A DNA stretch of 64,000 nucleotides from contig JAHDKO010000051.1 of NCBI GenBank assembly GCA_018436855.1, positions 59,857 through 123,856 on the forward strand, written 5' to 3'. This DNA is from Deltaproteobacteria bacterium. Its GTDB lineage: Bacteria > Desulfobacterota > Desulfomonilia > UBA1062. The number at the start of each line of letters is the position of its first letter. Position 1 is the first letter of the stretch. Below are positions 46,521 through 56,256 of this stretch, piece by piece. The translations under genes were made by a program, and so were the position numbers. The notes under the pieces are model-generated. The model worked only from the letters and a program-made list of their open reading frames with translations. It was not told where the DNA came from and did not search any database.

Positions 46521-47176
46521 TTCCTGGGTCCGAAGATCATGGTGCCGATCCGCACCAGGGTGGCCCCTTCCTCGATGGCGATGCGGTAGGAGTCGCTCAT
46601 CCCCATGGAAAGATGCTTCATCTCGACCCCGGGCACGGCCGCTTTCGCCACCTCGTCGAACAGCTCCCGGGTCGCCCTGAAATAGGGCCTGAGGCCTTCA
46701 GGGTCGTCGAGAAAGGGGCCCATGGTCATCAGCCCCTGGATACGGATGTGCTCCAGGGTGTGGATCTGACGGATGAACGGGAGCACGTCTTCGGGAAGCA
46801 CCCCCGCCTTCTGGGGCTCCTGGGCGCTGTTGACCTCGACGAGCACTGGCATGACCCTGCCGAGCCTGCCCGCCAGCCTGTCTACGGTCTGGGCCAGCGG
46901 CATCGAGTCCAGGGTTTCGATCATGTCGAACAGGGGGACGATGTACTTGACCTTGTTGGTCTGGACATGCCCGATGAAATGCCAGCGTGCGCGTTCCCCG
47001 ATCTCGGGTATGACTGCCCGGGCCTCCTGGACATAGTTCTCGCCGATCAGGGTGACACCGGCCTCGATCACCTCGCGGATCTCGTCAGCCGTGCGTGCCT
47101 TTGCCGCGGCAACCACCCGGACATGACCGGGGATCTCGGATAGGATTTTCCGTGCGTTCTCAGAAATGATACCCAT
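46511..47176 (-). CDS. yggS: YggS-type pyridoxal phosphate homeostasis protein
   Basis: A 221-residue single-domain PLP-binding protein (YggS/PROSC/YBL036C family) that buffers PLP. The PLP lysine lies in VAAAKART near residue 25; IGENYVQEA, WHFIGHVQTNK and LSMGMSDSYRIAIEEGATLVRIGTMIFG are diagnostic. Single transcript, tail-to-tail with the SAM hydrolase gene. Confidence 0.93.
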   Translation of the reverse strand: MGIISENARKILSEIPGHVRVVAAAKARTADEIREVIEAGVTLIGENYVQEARAVIPEIGERARWHFIGHVQTNKVKYIVPLFDMIETLDSMPLAQTVDRLAGRLGRVMPVLVEVNSAQEPQKAGVLPEDVLPFIRQIHTLEHIRIQGLMTMGPFLDDPEGLRPYFRATRELFDEVAKAAVPGVEMKHLSMGMSDSYRIAIEEGATLVRIGTMIFGPRNYS

Positions 47177-47304
47177 GGATAGCCGTCATTTTCGTTCGGA
47201 TGCACCCTGTTTGTCAACATATAATGTGATCACGAGACAGGAGATATCGGGAACATACGGCCCGACGGTTTTGCCGGCACACCGAGGGCTCGTGCAGCAC
47301 CAGG

Positions 47305-48105
47305 TCAGAATCCGAAGCCCACCTCGATGAACGGCCCCATGAAATCGGCGTCCATTTCCAGATCATCCTTGTCGAAATCCAGAATTTCCGCACGATAGCC
47401 GATCGACGCCAGAAAAGGCTCGAAGTGATCCAGCGAAACCCTGCCGATGAGGCTGTAGATATCCTCACCCCTGAAGGCGTATCCCCAGAACTCGGCTTCC
47501 AAAGAGATCATTTCCGTTGCCTGCATATCCAGTCCTGCATAGACCATGGGGAATACAACATTCTCCCTGACCGAGACATCCAGCACCTCGAAGGAGGACG
47601 GATCTTCCCCGATATCTATCTGGGTCAGCTCAGCCCTGGTGGTGATCAGCCTGACATCGAGGCCGACTTCGGCATTGATGACTGACCGCCTCCCCAATTC
47701 CAGGAGCGGGGCACGGTAGAACAGCGCAAGGTCATAGATGTTCAAGGTGAGATCGGAATCGATGGCTGCATCGGCGAGAAACACCGTATCACCGAAGAGA
47801 AACGGCTGGTTGCTGGCCCCGGTGTCGTCAAAGGACAGCGGCGTGACCTTGAGATAGAGATTGGGGAGATTCGGAAGCTCTGTCTTGAGCCTGAGCATGG
47901 GTTCCCACTGGGCATCCAGGCCCAGGTTATTGTCGAGGTCGACGAACTGAGTCGTGCCGACAGGGGAGTATGAGATATCTCCGTCAGGCGATGTCCACCA
48001 CAGGCCGATATGGATTTGCGTCTGGAGTTCTTCCTGGGCGCAGAGCGCTCCGGGAAGGGCAAGTACAACGACTATTATCATGGGTATGATTTTTCTGATC
48101 TTCAT
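47305..48105 (-). CDS. Outer-membrane beta-barrel protein, TIGR04219-like, copy 1
   Basis: A 266-residue exported protein with a signal peptide (about residues 1-23, ending ALCAQEE), alternating beta strands and a terminal EVGFGF, the C-terminal aromatic required for outer-membrane insertion. It resembles the TIGR04219 family of small outer-membrane barrels. The ATG at 48105 (GGAGG upstream) is chosen over longer in-frame starts because it places the signal peptide at the N-terminus. The neighbouring gene at 48362 encodes a paralogue with the same N- and C-terminal patterns. Function unknown. Confidence 0.85.
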   Translation of the reverse strand: MKIRKIIPMIIVVVLALPGALCAQEELQTQIHIGLWWTSPDGDISYSPVGTTQFVDLDNNLGLDAQWEPMLRLKTELPNLPNLYLKVTPLSFDDTGASNQPFLFGDTVFLADAAIDSDLTLNIYDLALFYRAPLLELGRRSVINAEVGLDVRLITTRAELTQIDIGEDPSSFEVLDVSVRENVVFPMVYAGLDMQATEMISLEAEFWGYAFRGEDIYSLIGRVSLDHFEPFLASIGYRAEILDFDKDDLEMDADFMGPFIEVGFGF

Positions 48106-48361
48106 ATATGCCTCCTGAAGAGAAATGGTACGGTCGGAGAAGCACCCGTTTACCGGGCGCTCATCCCAAAGGCGATAAAAGGGCGGGGAACAAGGAGGAC
48201 GATGAGGTAGACAGGGTGATCCGTGAGCCGGGGTCTTCCGCCTCGCGTTTCTTGCCCATCTCATCGTCTCTCATATCTCATTCTTCAAAATCGAGGAGAG
48301 GCAGGGCATGATGGATGGTGAAGTCTCATCGCTCGGATGAGGTCCCTGCTTTGCTCCCTCG

Positions 48362-49153
48362 TCAGAACCTCAGTCCCACCTCGGCGAACGGGCCGGTGAA
48401 GTCGGCGTCCAGGTTCAGGCCGCTCTTCTCGATGTTCAGGAAGTCGGCGCGGTAGCCTGCGTTGATCATGAACGGTCCGCCTCCGGGGATGAACTTGAGC
48501 ATGCCGCTGAAGCTGTAGACCTGGTCATTGGAGATGGCCATGCCCCAGCCTTCGAGCTCAACCGAGATCATGTCCGTGGGCTGCATTTCCAGGGCCGCGA
48601 AGATCATGGGGTAGGTGACGGTCTCATCCGGATTCTCCTCCAGGACGTCCCCTTCCACGATATCGTCGTCCAGGGGAATGCGCTCCACCTCGGTGTCGAT
48701 GTGCACCACCCGGGCACCCACCCCGACGTCGAGATCGATCCCGCCGGTGGGGCCGGTCTCGATGAACGGGGTGCTGAGGTACAGGGCGGCATCGTAGATG
48801 TTCAGGAAAAACTCCGAGTCGATTACGTCGTCACCGAAAAAGACCGTGTCTCCGAAGGCGAACTCGAACGAGTTGTCTTCCGTGGAGTCGAAACCCATCG
48901 GGGTTGCCTTGAGATAGATGCCGAAGAGTTCCGCCGGCTCGATCTTGGCCCTGATCACGGGTTCCCACTCGCTGTCGAAGCCGAATCTGTCTTCAAGGTC
49001 GAGAGACGTGCTCGCCCCGTTCGGGGAGTACGCCAGATCGCCGTCCGGATTCACGTACCAGGCTCCCGCGGCAATCTCGAAACTGGCGGCAGAGACTGCC
49101 AGGGGGAGAATCAGGATCGCAAGTGTCATTCCGATAATCTTCAAGCGTTTCAT
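48362..49153 (-). CDS. Outer-membrane beta-barrel protein, TIGR04219-like, copy 2
   Basis: A 263-residue paralogue of the gene to its left. The signal peptide ends about residue 23 (LAVSAASFE). Shared landmarks are WYVNPDGDLAYSP versus WWTSPDGDISYSP, FGDTVFFGDDVIDSEF versus FGDTVFLADAAIDSDL, and the terminal DADFTGPFAEVGLRF. GAGG lies before the ATG at 49153. A tandem duplication of one barrel gene explains both. No terminator was recognised between them, and 256 bases separate them. Confidence 0.85.
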   Translation of the reverse strand: MKRLKIIGMTLAILILPLAVSAASFEIAAGAWYVNPDGDLAYSPNGASTSLDLEDRFGFDSEWEPVIRAKIEPAELFGIYLKATPMGFDSTEDNSFEFAFGDTVFFGDDVIDSEFFLNIYDAALYLSTPFIETGPTGGIDLDVGVGARVVHIDTEVERIPLDDDIVEGDVLEENPDETVTYPMIFAALEMQPTDMISVELEGWGMAISNDQVYSFSGMLKFIPGGGPFMINAGYRADFLNIEKSGLNLDADFTGPFAEVGLRF

Positions 49154-49417
49154 ATGTGCCTCCTTTACGCGAAATCATGCGTGTGATGATAAGGGATAGT
49201 GAGCGTATAGCCATATGCCTTATCACGAGGGGGCGCCGGCTTTCCGGCCGCCCCGTTCTCTCGTCCGATCCGTGCGCGAAGCACGGGGCTGTACGACAGG
49301 CTCTCTTTCAGGTTGTGTTTCCCGGAGTCCGGGAGCGCCCCGGGCAATGATGCGGATGAGAGGCTGCCGGTAAGAGACCGCTCACGTCGATGATGTGTTT
49401 CTATAAGAATACTCCCG

Positions 49418-50710
49418 TTACTGTTGAGCAGAAGACCGTTCATGCACTTCCTCCCTGTTTTCCAGACGCCTGATTCTCTCGATGATCGGCGGATGTGAAT
49501 AGGAGAACCAGGCATACGCAGGATGAGGGTGGAGGTTCGCCAGATTTCGGGACGCAAGTCGTTTCAGGGCGTCGATCAGGGGCCCCGGCCCCCCTGTCAT
49601 GGTCGAGGAGAAATCATCCGACTGGCGCTCGAATCGTCTGGATATCGTAGCCCTTACGGGGCTCAGGAAAAAAGTTACCGGCCTGAGAAAGACAGCGAGG
49701 ATGAAAAGGCCCGCGTAGATCACCCGGGAATCGAAGCCAAAGGTCCGGTAGAGGATGTCCTGCTGCAGGGCCAGGTGTGCTCCGTAGAGTGTGAGGAGCG
49801 AGATCGTGAAAGAAAGGGCCAACTGCTTGACCACATGGCCCTTTTTCCAGTGGCCCAGCTCATGGGCAAGAATCGCCAGGATCTCTTCCCGGCCGTGATC
49901 ATTCAGCAGGGTATCGAAGAGCACGATCCGCTTCGTTTTTCCGATCCCGGTGAAATAGGCGTTGGAGTGCCTGCTCCGCTTCATGGCGTCCATGGTGTAG
50001 ATGCCGCTGATCCTGAACCCTGCGCGTTCGGCCATTGAGGCTATGTCGCGGGCGAGCTCCCGGTCTTCGACCGGCTCGAACCTGTTGAACACAGGCGCGA
50101 TCACGACGGGGTAGAGCCAGGAAGCGAGCGCCTGGAAGGCGATGAAGAACAACCACGACCATAGCCACCAGGTATCCGGGAAAGAGCGGATGATGCCGAG
50201 AACCGCCGCGAGCAGGATGCCCAGCACGAGGGCGGATATCAGAACTGATTTCACGAGGTCACCGGCCCAGGTGGACCAGGATATGGTGCTGAAGGAAAAC
50301 CTCTTTTCCACACCGAAGGTCTGGAAGAGATCGAAGGGTATGTCGAGAATCCCGAGCAGAAGATAACAGGCGAAAAAGAAGAGAATGCCGGAGAGGATAA
50401 AAGAGAGTCCCCAGGTGGAAATCGCCCCGGCGAGCCAGGGGAGGAGGCCGCTTATCACGAGCGCGGGCAGGAAGAGGTCGAAGAAGAGATGACGGGCCGC
50501 ATCCAGCCGGCCTGTCGCCGTGGAATAAGCTCTTATTTCCTCGAGCTTTTCTGCGCTTATGGCTCCGGCAAGCTCCCGGGGAATCTCACGGCTCTCATGA
50601 CGGAGATGAGAGATGTTCAGGACATGGAGCCCCATGCGCACCGTTGCGGCCAGGATGTAGAGGACAAGAAACAGGACGAGGAGATAATTCAGCTCTGCAC
50701 CAGTATTCAT
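49418..50710 (-). CDS. M48-family zinc metalloprotease, CAAX protease 1 (Ste24)-like
   Basis: A 430-residue membrane protease. An N-terminal domain with several membrane helices (about 1-200) precedes the catalytic HELGHWKKGH zinc site, with the third ligand in a later ERQSDDFS. The RIVLFDTLL and NAYFTG segments match Ste24-type members. The ATG at 50710 is preferred over an in-frame TTG at 50722. Eukaryotic Ste24 cleaves prenylated CAAX proteins; bacterial members probably degrade or process membrane proteins. Single gene. Confidence 0.88.
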   Translation of the reverse strand: MNTGAELNYLLVLFLVLYILAATVRMGLHVLNISHLRHESREIPRELAGAISAEKLEEIRAYSTATGRLDAARHLFFDLFLPALVISGLLPWLAGAISTWGLSFILSGILFFFACYLLLGILDIPFDLFQTFGVEKRFSFSTISWSTWAGDLVKSVLISALVLGILLAAVLGIIRSFPDTWWLWSWLFFIAFQALASWLYPVVIAPVFNRFEPVEDRELARDIASMAERAGFRISGIYTMDAMKRSRHSNAYFTGIGKTKRIVLFDTLLNDHGREEILAILAHELGHWKKGHVVKQLALSFTISLLTLYGAHLALQQDILYRTFGFDSRVIYAGLFILAVFLRPVTFFLSPVRATISRRFERQSDDFSSTMTGGPGPLIDALKRLASRNLANLHPHPAYAWFSYSHPPIIERIRRLENREEVHERSSAQQ

Positions 50711-51013
50711 GATAGAAACCAACTACCTTCGACAGCAGACCGTCCATCCGTCCATCACCTCAAAAAGGGGTGATGAGCCCCCGTCTTTTCGGGGAATGCG
50801 ACGTTGAAATCCCTGTTTTCCCTTTTGCCCAGAAACCCGGTGATATCATTCAACGTACGGTGGTCCAGAAAAAAGCCGCTCCCGCAATGCGGTTTCCGGC
50901 CTTTTTCCGTATGATCCTGTCCTCCCCTCTGTATCTTCATAGATAGACAATAGGGGTGCCTGCCGCCAAAATCAATTGGCGCTGAAGGCGAAACAGTGCC
51001 ACGGCCAGTGGCC

Positions 51014-52642
51014 TCACATCATGGTGAATTTCCACAGCAGGCCCATGGCAGGGATGATGACCCAGAGGCTTTGCACGTAGATGGTGTACAACCGGTTGTC
51101 GAAAATCACCTGCTCGTGATAGAAGTCGATGCCCTTGGCCAGGAAGAAAAGCGGCGGGAGCAGGCCGTAGGCAAGTGCAGGTGCGATCTTTAAGGGGAAG
51201 CTCAGGAAGAGCACGAGGGCGAGTCCCATGATGGCATACTCCAGGAGCATGATGGAGTGCTCCTCGTGGATGTAGCGCGCCAGGCTCATGCGGCCGATGA
51301 TGGCGTCGCGCTCCATGTTCTTGAGCCCCAGGAGGATTTCCACTCCCAGGTAGTGCGTTGCCGTGTATGCAGCCAGGATGAAGATGCCCGGAGCGATGGG
51401 AGATCCCACCAGGCTCAGGGGGGTGATGATGGATATGAGAAGGAAGACCACCAATCCGTAGATGCTCCTGAGATAGTCGGTCACCCCTCCTACGTCGATA
51501 AGCGGGCGCAGCAGGGAGATCCCGATGACCAGCAGACCGCCCGTGAGCCCTGCCGACAGCAGCCCGAGCGAGGTGGCGATGCCCGTAGAAACGGCCCACA
51601 GAGGCCACTGCCGGAGATTACGGTGCGGGCCCGTGGATGCGAGCGCGAGGAAGAAGACGGTCAGCAGCGCATCCCATGAATAGCCCTGTCCGCAGAACAC
51701 CAGTGACGCCATGGCGACACCGAGGCTTCCCAGCGAGGGGAGCAGGGGTGTGGCGGACAGGAAATTGAGCACTGCGTTCTCGATGCCGGCATGGGTGTGA
51801 GTGCTCTTGAGCACCTCGATGCACTCCTCGATCACCCAGTGGGGGGTCGACGCCCCCGCGATCACGGCCACCTGGGAGGTCTGGGGAATCGCGGCCTCCT
51901 TGAGCTGTTCCGGGTCTTCCACCCGGATCACCCGCCGGTTCTCCTTTGCCGCGATCTCCGCCAGGCGCTTGGTGTTGGCGGAATCTTTCCCGCCGATCAC
52001 GATGAACACATCGTGATCCTTTGCCAGGTCCCTCACCTCGCTCTGGCGGTCCACGGTGGAACGGCAGATGGTGTCCGCCACGTCGAGCACATCGCACTTT
52101 TCCCTGAGCACGGAGATGATATCCCGATAGATGGCCACATCAAAGGTGGTCTGAGCCACCACGCTGATCCTCCTGACCCGGGGAAGGCTCTGCGCGTCCT
52201 CCACATTCTCCACCGCCACCCCTTTATCGCCTGCGATTCCCAGGTGGGCGTCCATCTCGGGGTGATCCTTGTCGCCCGCTATCACCACGAGATCAGCGTT
52301 CTTCGACGCCTTCTTGATAATGGACTGGACCTTGAGCACCATGGGGCACGCGGCGTCGATGACCTCCACGCCCCGTTCTTCGAGGAGCTGTTTCTTGTCC
52401 GGGGCAATGCCGTGGGCGCGGACTATGGCGATATTGCCCGCCTTGAGCCGATCGTCGTCGATGTCGTGGACGATACCGATCCCGCGCTTTTTCAGTGCCT
52501 CGATGACCTGGGGGTTATGGATGATCTGGCCCAGGGTGTAGATCTTTTTCCGGGGGTTCTTCTGTCTCACCTTGAAGGTTATGTCGATGGCCCTGCGAAC
52601 ACCGAAACAGAAGCCGGCGTATCTGGCGATGGTGATCCTCAT
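51014..52642 (-). CDS. ispH: IspH fused to a C-terminal membrane domain
   Basis: A 542-residue protein. Residues 1-280 are a complete 4-hydroxy-3-methylbut-2-enyl diphosphate reductase, the last step of the MEP pathway: cluster cysteines C12, C99 and C193, His42, His77, His127, Glu129, and the S-A-N substrate residues 221-223. Stand-alone IspH is about 280-320 residues. Here, 250 further residues (290-542) form about seven to eight membrane helices. A segment VEILLGLKNMERDAIIGRMSLARY in pieces resembles the second polar loop of UbiA-type prenyltransferases, but the usual aspartate-rich motifs are not clear. The ATG at 52642 overlaps the tlyA stop by four bases. Confidence 0.88.
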   Translation of the reverse strand: MRITIARYAGFCFGVRRAIDITFKVRQKNPRKKIYTLGQIIHNPQVIEALKKRGIGIVHDIDDDRLKAGNIAIVRAHGIAPDKKQLLEERGVEVIDAACPMVLKVQSIIKKASKNADLVVIAGDKDHPEMDAHLGIAGDKGVAVENVEDAQSLPRVRRISVVAQTTFDVAIYRDIISVLREKCDVLDVADTICRSTVDRQSEVRDLAKDHDVFIVIGGKDSANTKRLAEIAAKENRRVIRVEDPEQLKEAAIPQTSQVAVIAGASTPHWVIEECIEVLKSTHTHAGIENAVLNFLSATPLLPSLGSLGVAMASLVFCGQGYSWDALLTVFFLALASTGPHRNLRQWPLWAVSTGIATSLGLLSAGLTGGLLVIGISLLRPLIDVGGVTDYLRSIYGLVVFLLISIITPLSLVGSPIAPGIFILAAYTATHYLGVEILLGLKNMERDAIIGRMSLARYIHEEHSIMLLEYAIMGLALVLFLSFPLKIAPALAYGLLPPLFFLAKGIDFYHEQVIFDNRLYTIYVQSLWVIIPAMGLLWKFTMM

Positions 52643-53376
52643 GCAGCACCCATGAAACGGGCATGGACGAGGTACTCCTGATTGCCCTTGATCCCCTTGA
52701 CCGGGGATGGAATCGTGCCGCTCACCGTGCAGCCGAGCCCTGTGAGAAAAGCCTCCATATCGCGGATAACCTCCTGTGCTATTGCATCGTCCTTCAAAAT
52801 GCCGCCCTTTTTGATGTGCTCTCTGCCCGCCTCGAACTGGGGTTTGATCAGGGCGATGATGTCGGCACCGGATTTGAGCACCTTCAGGACCGGGGGCACG
52901 ACGAGCCTCAGCGAGATGAACGAGACATCGAAGGTGGCCAGATCGCACCGGTCCCCGATGAGCGAGGGATCAAGGTTCCGCACGTTGATCCCTTCGAGGC
53001 TCACGACCTTCTCATGGGTCCGGAGCCTCCAGTGGAGCTGACCCCGCCCGACATCCACCGCATACACCTTTGCCGCCCCGCGCTGAAGCATCACGTCGGT
53101 GAATCCGCCGGTTGAAGCGCCGATGTCGATGGCGATTCTGCCGGCGGGATCGACGCCGAATGTATCCAGGGCGGCCAGGAGCTTGTCTCCGGCACGGCTC
53201 ACGTATCGGGGGGACTCTTTGAGCGTAACCCGGGCATCCTCACTGACAGGAGTCCCGGCCTTGGTCACCGGGGTTCCGTCAATGAGCACGCTGCCTGCCA
53301 TGATCAGCGCGGCAGCCTTGGTCCGTGTCTCTGCAAGTCCCTTTTCCACCAGCAGTCTGTCCAAGCGCATTTTCAT
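52639..53376 (-). CDS. tlyA: TlyA-family rRNA methyltransferase
   Basis: A 245-residue protein with an N-terminal S4 RNA-binding domain (RLDRLLVEKGLAETRTKAAALIMAGSV in pieces) and a FtsJ-like SAM-dependent methyltransferase domain with IDIGASTGGFTDVMLQRGA. TlyA proteins add 2'-O-methyl groups to 16S and 23S rRNA. It sits between dxs and ispH, as in many bacteria, and is coupled to ispH by an ATGA overlap. Confidence 0.92.
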   Translation of the reverse strand: MKMRLDRLLVEKGLAETRTKAAALIMAGSVLIDGTPVTKAGTPVSEDARVTLKESPRYVSRAGDKLLAALDTFGVDPAGRIAIDIGASTGGFTDVMLQRGAAKVYAVDVGRGQLHWRLRTHEKVVSLEGINVRNLDPSLIGDRCDLATFDVSFISLRLVVPPVLKVLKSGADIIALIKPQFEAGREHIKKGGILKDDAIAQEVIRDMEAFLTGLGCTVSGTIPSPVKGIKGNQEYLVHARFMGAA

Positions 53377-53396
53377 AAGAGCTTCTTAAAAAAACT

Positions 53397-55247
53397 TCAT
53401 AACAGTTCTGAAACGGCTTTTCGTATTCCGGCAGCATCGAGGCCCAGGGATTTCCGGAGCTGGCTCAAGGAGCCGTGCTCGACGAAGGCGTCGGGCACTC
53501 CCAGAAGCCTGAACCTCAAGTGATGGCCGATATCCTGCAGGGCCTCCATCACGGCCGAGCCCACCCCGCCGTGAATGCACCCGTCTTCCACCACCGCGAA
53601 GCGCCCTCCGCACGATTTTACCATGTCGCGCACGGTCTGGGTATCCAGAGGCTTCGCATACACGAGGTCCACGACCGCGACGTCTTCGAGTCCGGCCACG
53701 GCTTCGAGCACGGTGTAGCACAAGGGGCCGCAGCAGAAGACCGCGAGGCGTGATCCCTCCTGAAGTATCTCCGCCCTGCCCGTGCGCAGGTTGCCCGGTT
53801 TCAGGGGGGCGGGAACGATGCTGTCCCGGGGGTATCGGATGGCCGTGGGCCCCTGGATCTTGAGCGCATGGACGAGCATTCTTTCGAGCATGAACTGATC
53901 CCTGGGCACGAGAACGGTCATGTTGGGAATGCTTCGGAAGTAGGCCAGATCGAACACCCCGTGATGGGTGGGGCCGTCGGGGCCCACGAGACCCGCCCGG
54001 TCCACGGCAAAGATCACGGGTGCGTTCTGCAGGGCCACGTCGTGAATGATCTCATCAAAGCTCCGCTGGAGAAAGGTCGAGTAGATGGCCACCACGGGCC
54101 TCAGCCCGTAGAGGGCCATGCCCGCGGCCATGGTCACCGCATGACCTTCTGCGATGCCCACGTCGTACATCCTGTCCGGGAACTTCAGCGCGAACCCCTT
54201 GAGCCCGGTTCCCGAGGTCATGGCGGCGCTGATGGCCACGACCCGGGGGTCGCGTCTGGCGATGCGGGTGAGCGTCCTGCCGAACACATCCGAATAGGTC
54301 AGAGCACCGGATCCTGACGCGGACTCGCCGTTCTCCCGTACAAACTTGCCCACCCCGTGAAAATTCTCGGGGTCGAGCACGGCAGGGGTGTACCCGTGTC
54401 CCTTCTGGGTGATGACATGCAGGAAGATGGGCTCGTGCATGGCCGAGACGTTCTGGAACGCCTCCACCAGGTGGCTGAGCTTATGGCCGTCGATGGGCCC
54501 CACGTAGCGGAATCCCAGTTCCTCGAACAGGAGCCCCTCGGTCACCGCGCCCTTGAGGTTGCCCTCGATCAGCTTGGCGATCTTATAGATCGTGTCGCCC
54601 CCTAAGGGTATGCCCTTGAGGATGCCCTTGATGCCTTCCCTGACCTCCCTGACCTTTTTCGAGGTCATGATTCTGCTCAGGTAGTCCGCGATGGCCCCCA
54701 CCCGCTGGGAGATGAACATCTTGTTGTCGTTGAGCACCACGATGAGGTTCTGTCTCTTCGTGCCCACGAAGTTCAGGCCCTCGAAGGTGAGCCCGTTGGA
54801 GAGCGATCCGTCGCCGATAACGGCAAGCACGCGGTTTTTGCAGCCCGCGAGCGACATGGTCTCGCAGATGCCGCTGGCCGCGGGGATGGCATTGCCGGAA
54901 TGACCGGAGATGAAGATGTCGTACGGGCTTTCCTTGGGATTGATGAACGGCGTGATCCCCCCCGACTGTCTCAGGGTGGAGAACATGCCCTTCCTGCCCG
55001 TGAGGATCTTGTGGGTGTAGCTCTGATGCCCCACGTCCCAGAGAAACTTGTCCTTGGGGGCGTCGAAGACATAGTGCATGGCCAGGGTGAGCTCCACGGT
55101 GCCGAGGCTCGACGCGAGGTGGCCTCCGGTCTGGCTGACATGGCTGATGATGAAATCGCGGATTTCCCGGGCCAGGGTCTCGAGCTCCTGCAGGCTCAAC
55201 CCTTTGATGTCCCGGGGAGATGCGATGGAGGGCAGGATGTCCGCCAT
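53397..55247 (-). CDS. dxs: 1-deoxy-D-xylulose-5-phosphate synthase, divergent
   Basis: A 616-residue TPP enzyme that starts the MEP isoprenoid pathway from pyruvate and glyceraldehyde 3-phosphate. Conserved parts: WDVGHQSYTHKILTGR, VIGDGSLSNG with LNDNKMFIS, YSTFLQRSFDEIIHDV and the catalytic glutamate in GIAEGHAVT. The usual GHSSTSIS reads GHSGNAIP, and IAEQHA reads IAEGHA, so it is a divergent branch. It lies 20 bases ahead of tlyA, and three bases behind ispA. Confidence 0.9.
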   Translation of the reverse strand: MADILPSIASPRDIKGLSLQELETLAREIRDFIISHVSQTGGHLASSLGTVELTLAMHYVFDAPKDKFLWDVGHQSYTHKILTGRKGMFSTLRQSGGITPFINPKESPYDIFISGHSGNAIPAASGICETMSLAGCKNRVLAVIGDGSLSNGLTFEGLNFVGTKRQNLIVVLNDNKMFISQRVGAIADYLSRIMTSKKVREVREGIKGILKGIPLGGDTIYKIAKLIEGNLKGAVTEGLLFEELGFRYVGPIDGHKLSHLVEAFQNVSAMHEPIFLHVITQKGHGYTPAVLDPENFHGVGKFVRENGESASGSGALTYSDVFGRTLTRIARRDPRVVAISAAMTSGTGLKGFALKFPDRMYDVGIAEGHAVTMAAGMALYGLRPVVAIYSTFLQRSFDEIIHDVALQNAPVIFAVDRAGLVGPDGPTHHGVFDLAYFRSIPNMTVLVPRDQFMLERMLVHALKIQGPTAIRYPRDSIVPAPLKPGNLRTGRAEILQEGSRLAVFCCGPLCYTVLEAVAGLEDVAVVDLVYAKPLDTQTVRDMVKSCGGRFAVVEDGCIHGGVGSAVMEALQDIGHHLRFRLLGVPDAFVEHGSLSQLRKSLGLDAAGIRKAVSELL

Positions 55248-55249
55248 GA

Positions 55250-56155
55250 TCAGGCCATCCTCTCGAGCATGCTTAAGGCAAGCGCCTTCAGATCTTTTAC
55301 GCGGGTGCCGTGTTTGGCGGGGAGAAGGTCTACCGCCTTTTCCGTCATGTCACGGGCCCACCGGCGAGACTCCTGGAGGCCCAGGGCCTTGACGATGGTC
55401 GCCTTGCCCTGCGCGAGGTCCTTGCCCGTGGTCTTGCCGAGAACCTCCCGGCTGGAGGTCACGTCCAGGATGTCGTCGATAGCCTGAAACGCCAGGCCGA
55501 GATAGGTTCCGAAACCCACCAGTGATTCGATCTGCTCCGGATCTCCTTCGGCGATGCGGGCGCCCGTGAACATACAGAGCTCGAAGAGGCGGGCGGTTTT
55601 TCTGCGGTAGATGTCCCGGACCTCGTCCATGGAGAGCTCCTTCCCCTCTGCCGTCACATCGTGGTACTCGCCCTGGACGAGCCCCTTGACCCCGCAGACC
55701 TCGGCCATGAACTCAAGGATGTCGAGCTTGGTCCGGGGCGGGTAACCGGCTGCGGTGATCGCGGAGAGGGCCTGGAAAATCAGCGCATCCCCCGCGAGGA
55801 TCGCGGTGGCCTCGCCGAACCTGGCGTGGCACGTGGGACGCCCCCTCCTGAGATCGTCGTTGTCCAGGGCCGGCAGATCATCGTGGATGAGGCTGAAGGT
55901 GTGGATCATTTCAATGGCGAGCCCCGCGGGCAGGGTGTCCTCCGCAAACCCCCCGAGGCATTCGCAGGCCATCATGGTCAGTACGGGCCTGATTCTCTTT
56001 CCGCCCGCCTTGAGGCTGTAGGCGAATGCCTCGAAGATACCCGAGGAGGTGCCCTCCGCCGCGAGGTACGCATGGAGGTAGTTATCGAATAAATCCTTTT
56101 TTCCGGATGTTAGCGCAGTAATGTCCACATATTTCTCCCAGAAAGGCAATAGCAT
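55250..56155 (-). CDS. ispA: Farnesyl/geranyl diphosphate synthase (IspA type)
   Basis: A 301-residue trans-prenyl diphosphate synthase. The first aspartate motif is in HDDLPALDNDDLRRG and the second in FQAIDDILDV. KAGGKRIRP near residue 50 binds diphosphate. It condenses dimethylallyl and isopentenyl diphosphate to C10/C15 products. It opens the ispA-dxs-tlyA-ispH run. No xseB-like gene precedes it here. Confidence 0.92.
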   Translation of the reverse strand: MLLPFWEKYVDITALTSGKKDLFDNYLHAYLAAEGTSSGIFEAFAYSLKAGGKRIRPVLTMMACECLGGFAEDTLPAGLAIEMIHTFSLIHDDLPALDNDDLRRGRPTCHARFGEATAILAGDALIFQALSAITAAGYPPRTKLDILEFMAEVCGVKGLVQGEYHDVTAEGKELSMDEVRDIYRRKTARLFELCMFTGARIAEGDPEQIESLVGFGTYLGLAFQAIDDILDVTSSREVLGKTTGKDLAQGKATIVKALGLQESRRWARDMTEKAVDLLPAKHGTRVKDLKALALSMLERMA

Positions 56156-56256
56156 GCTATCAAGGATTCTTCAAGGTCCTCTTCCGGCATGCCGCAAGCC
56201 TTGTTCCCGGGACGGCCCGTAAGGGAAACCGGAGGATTCCGGTTTCCGGTTAAGCG

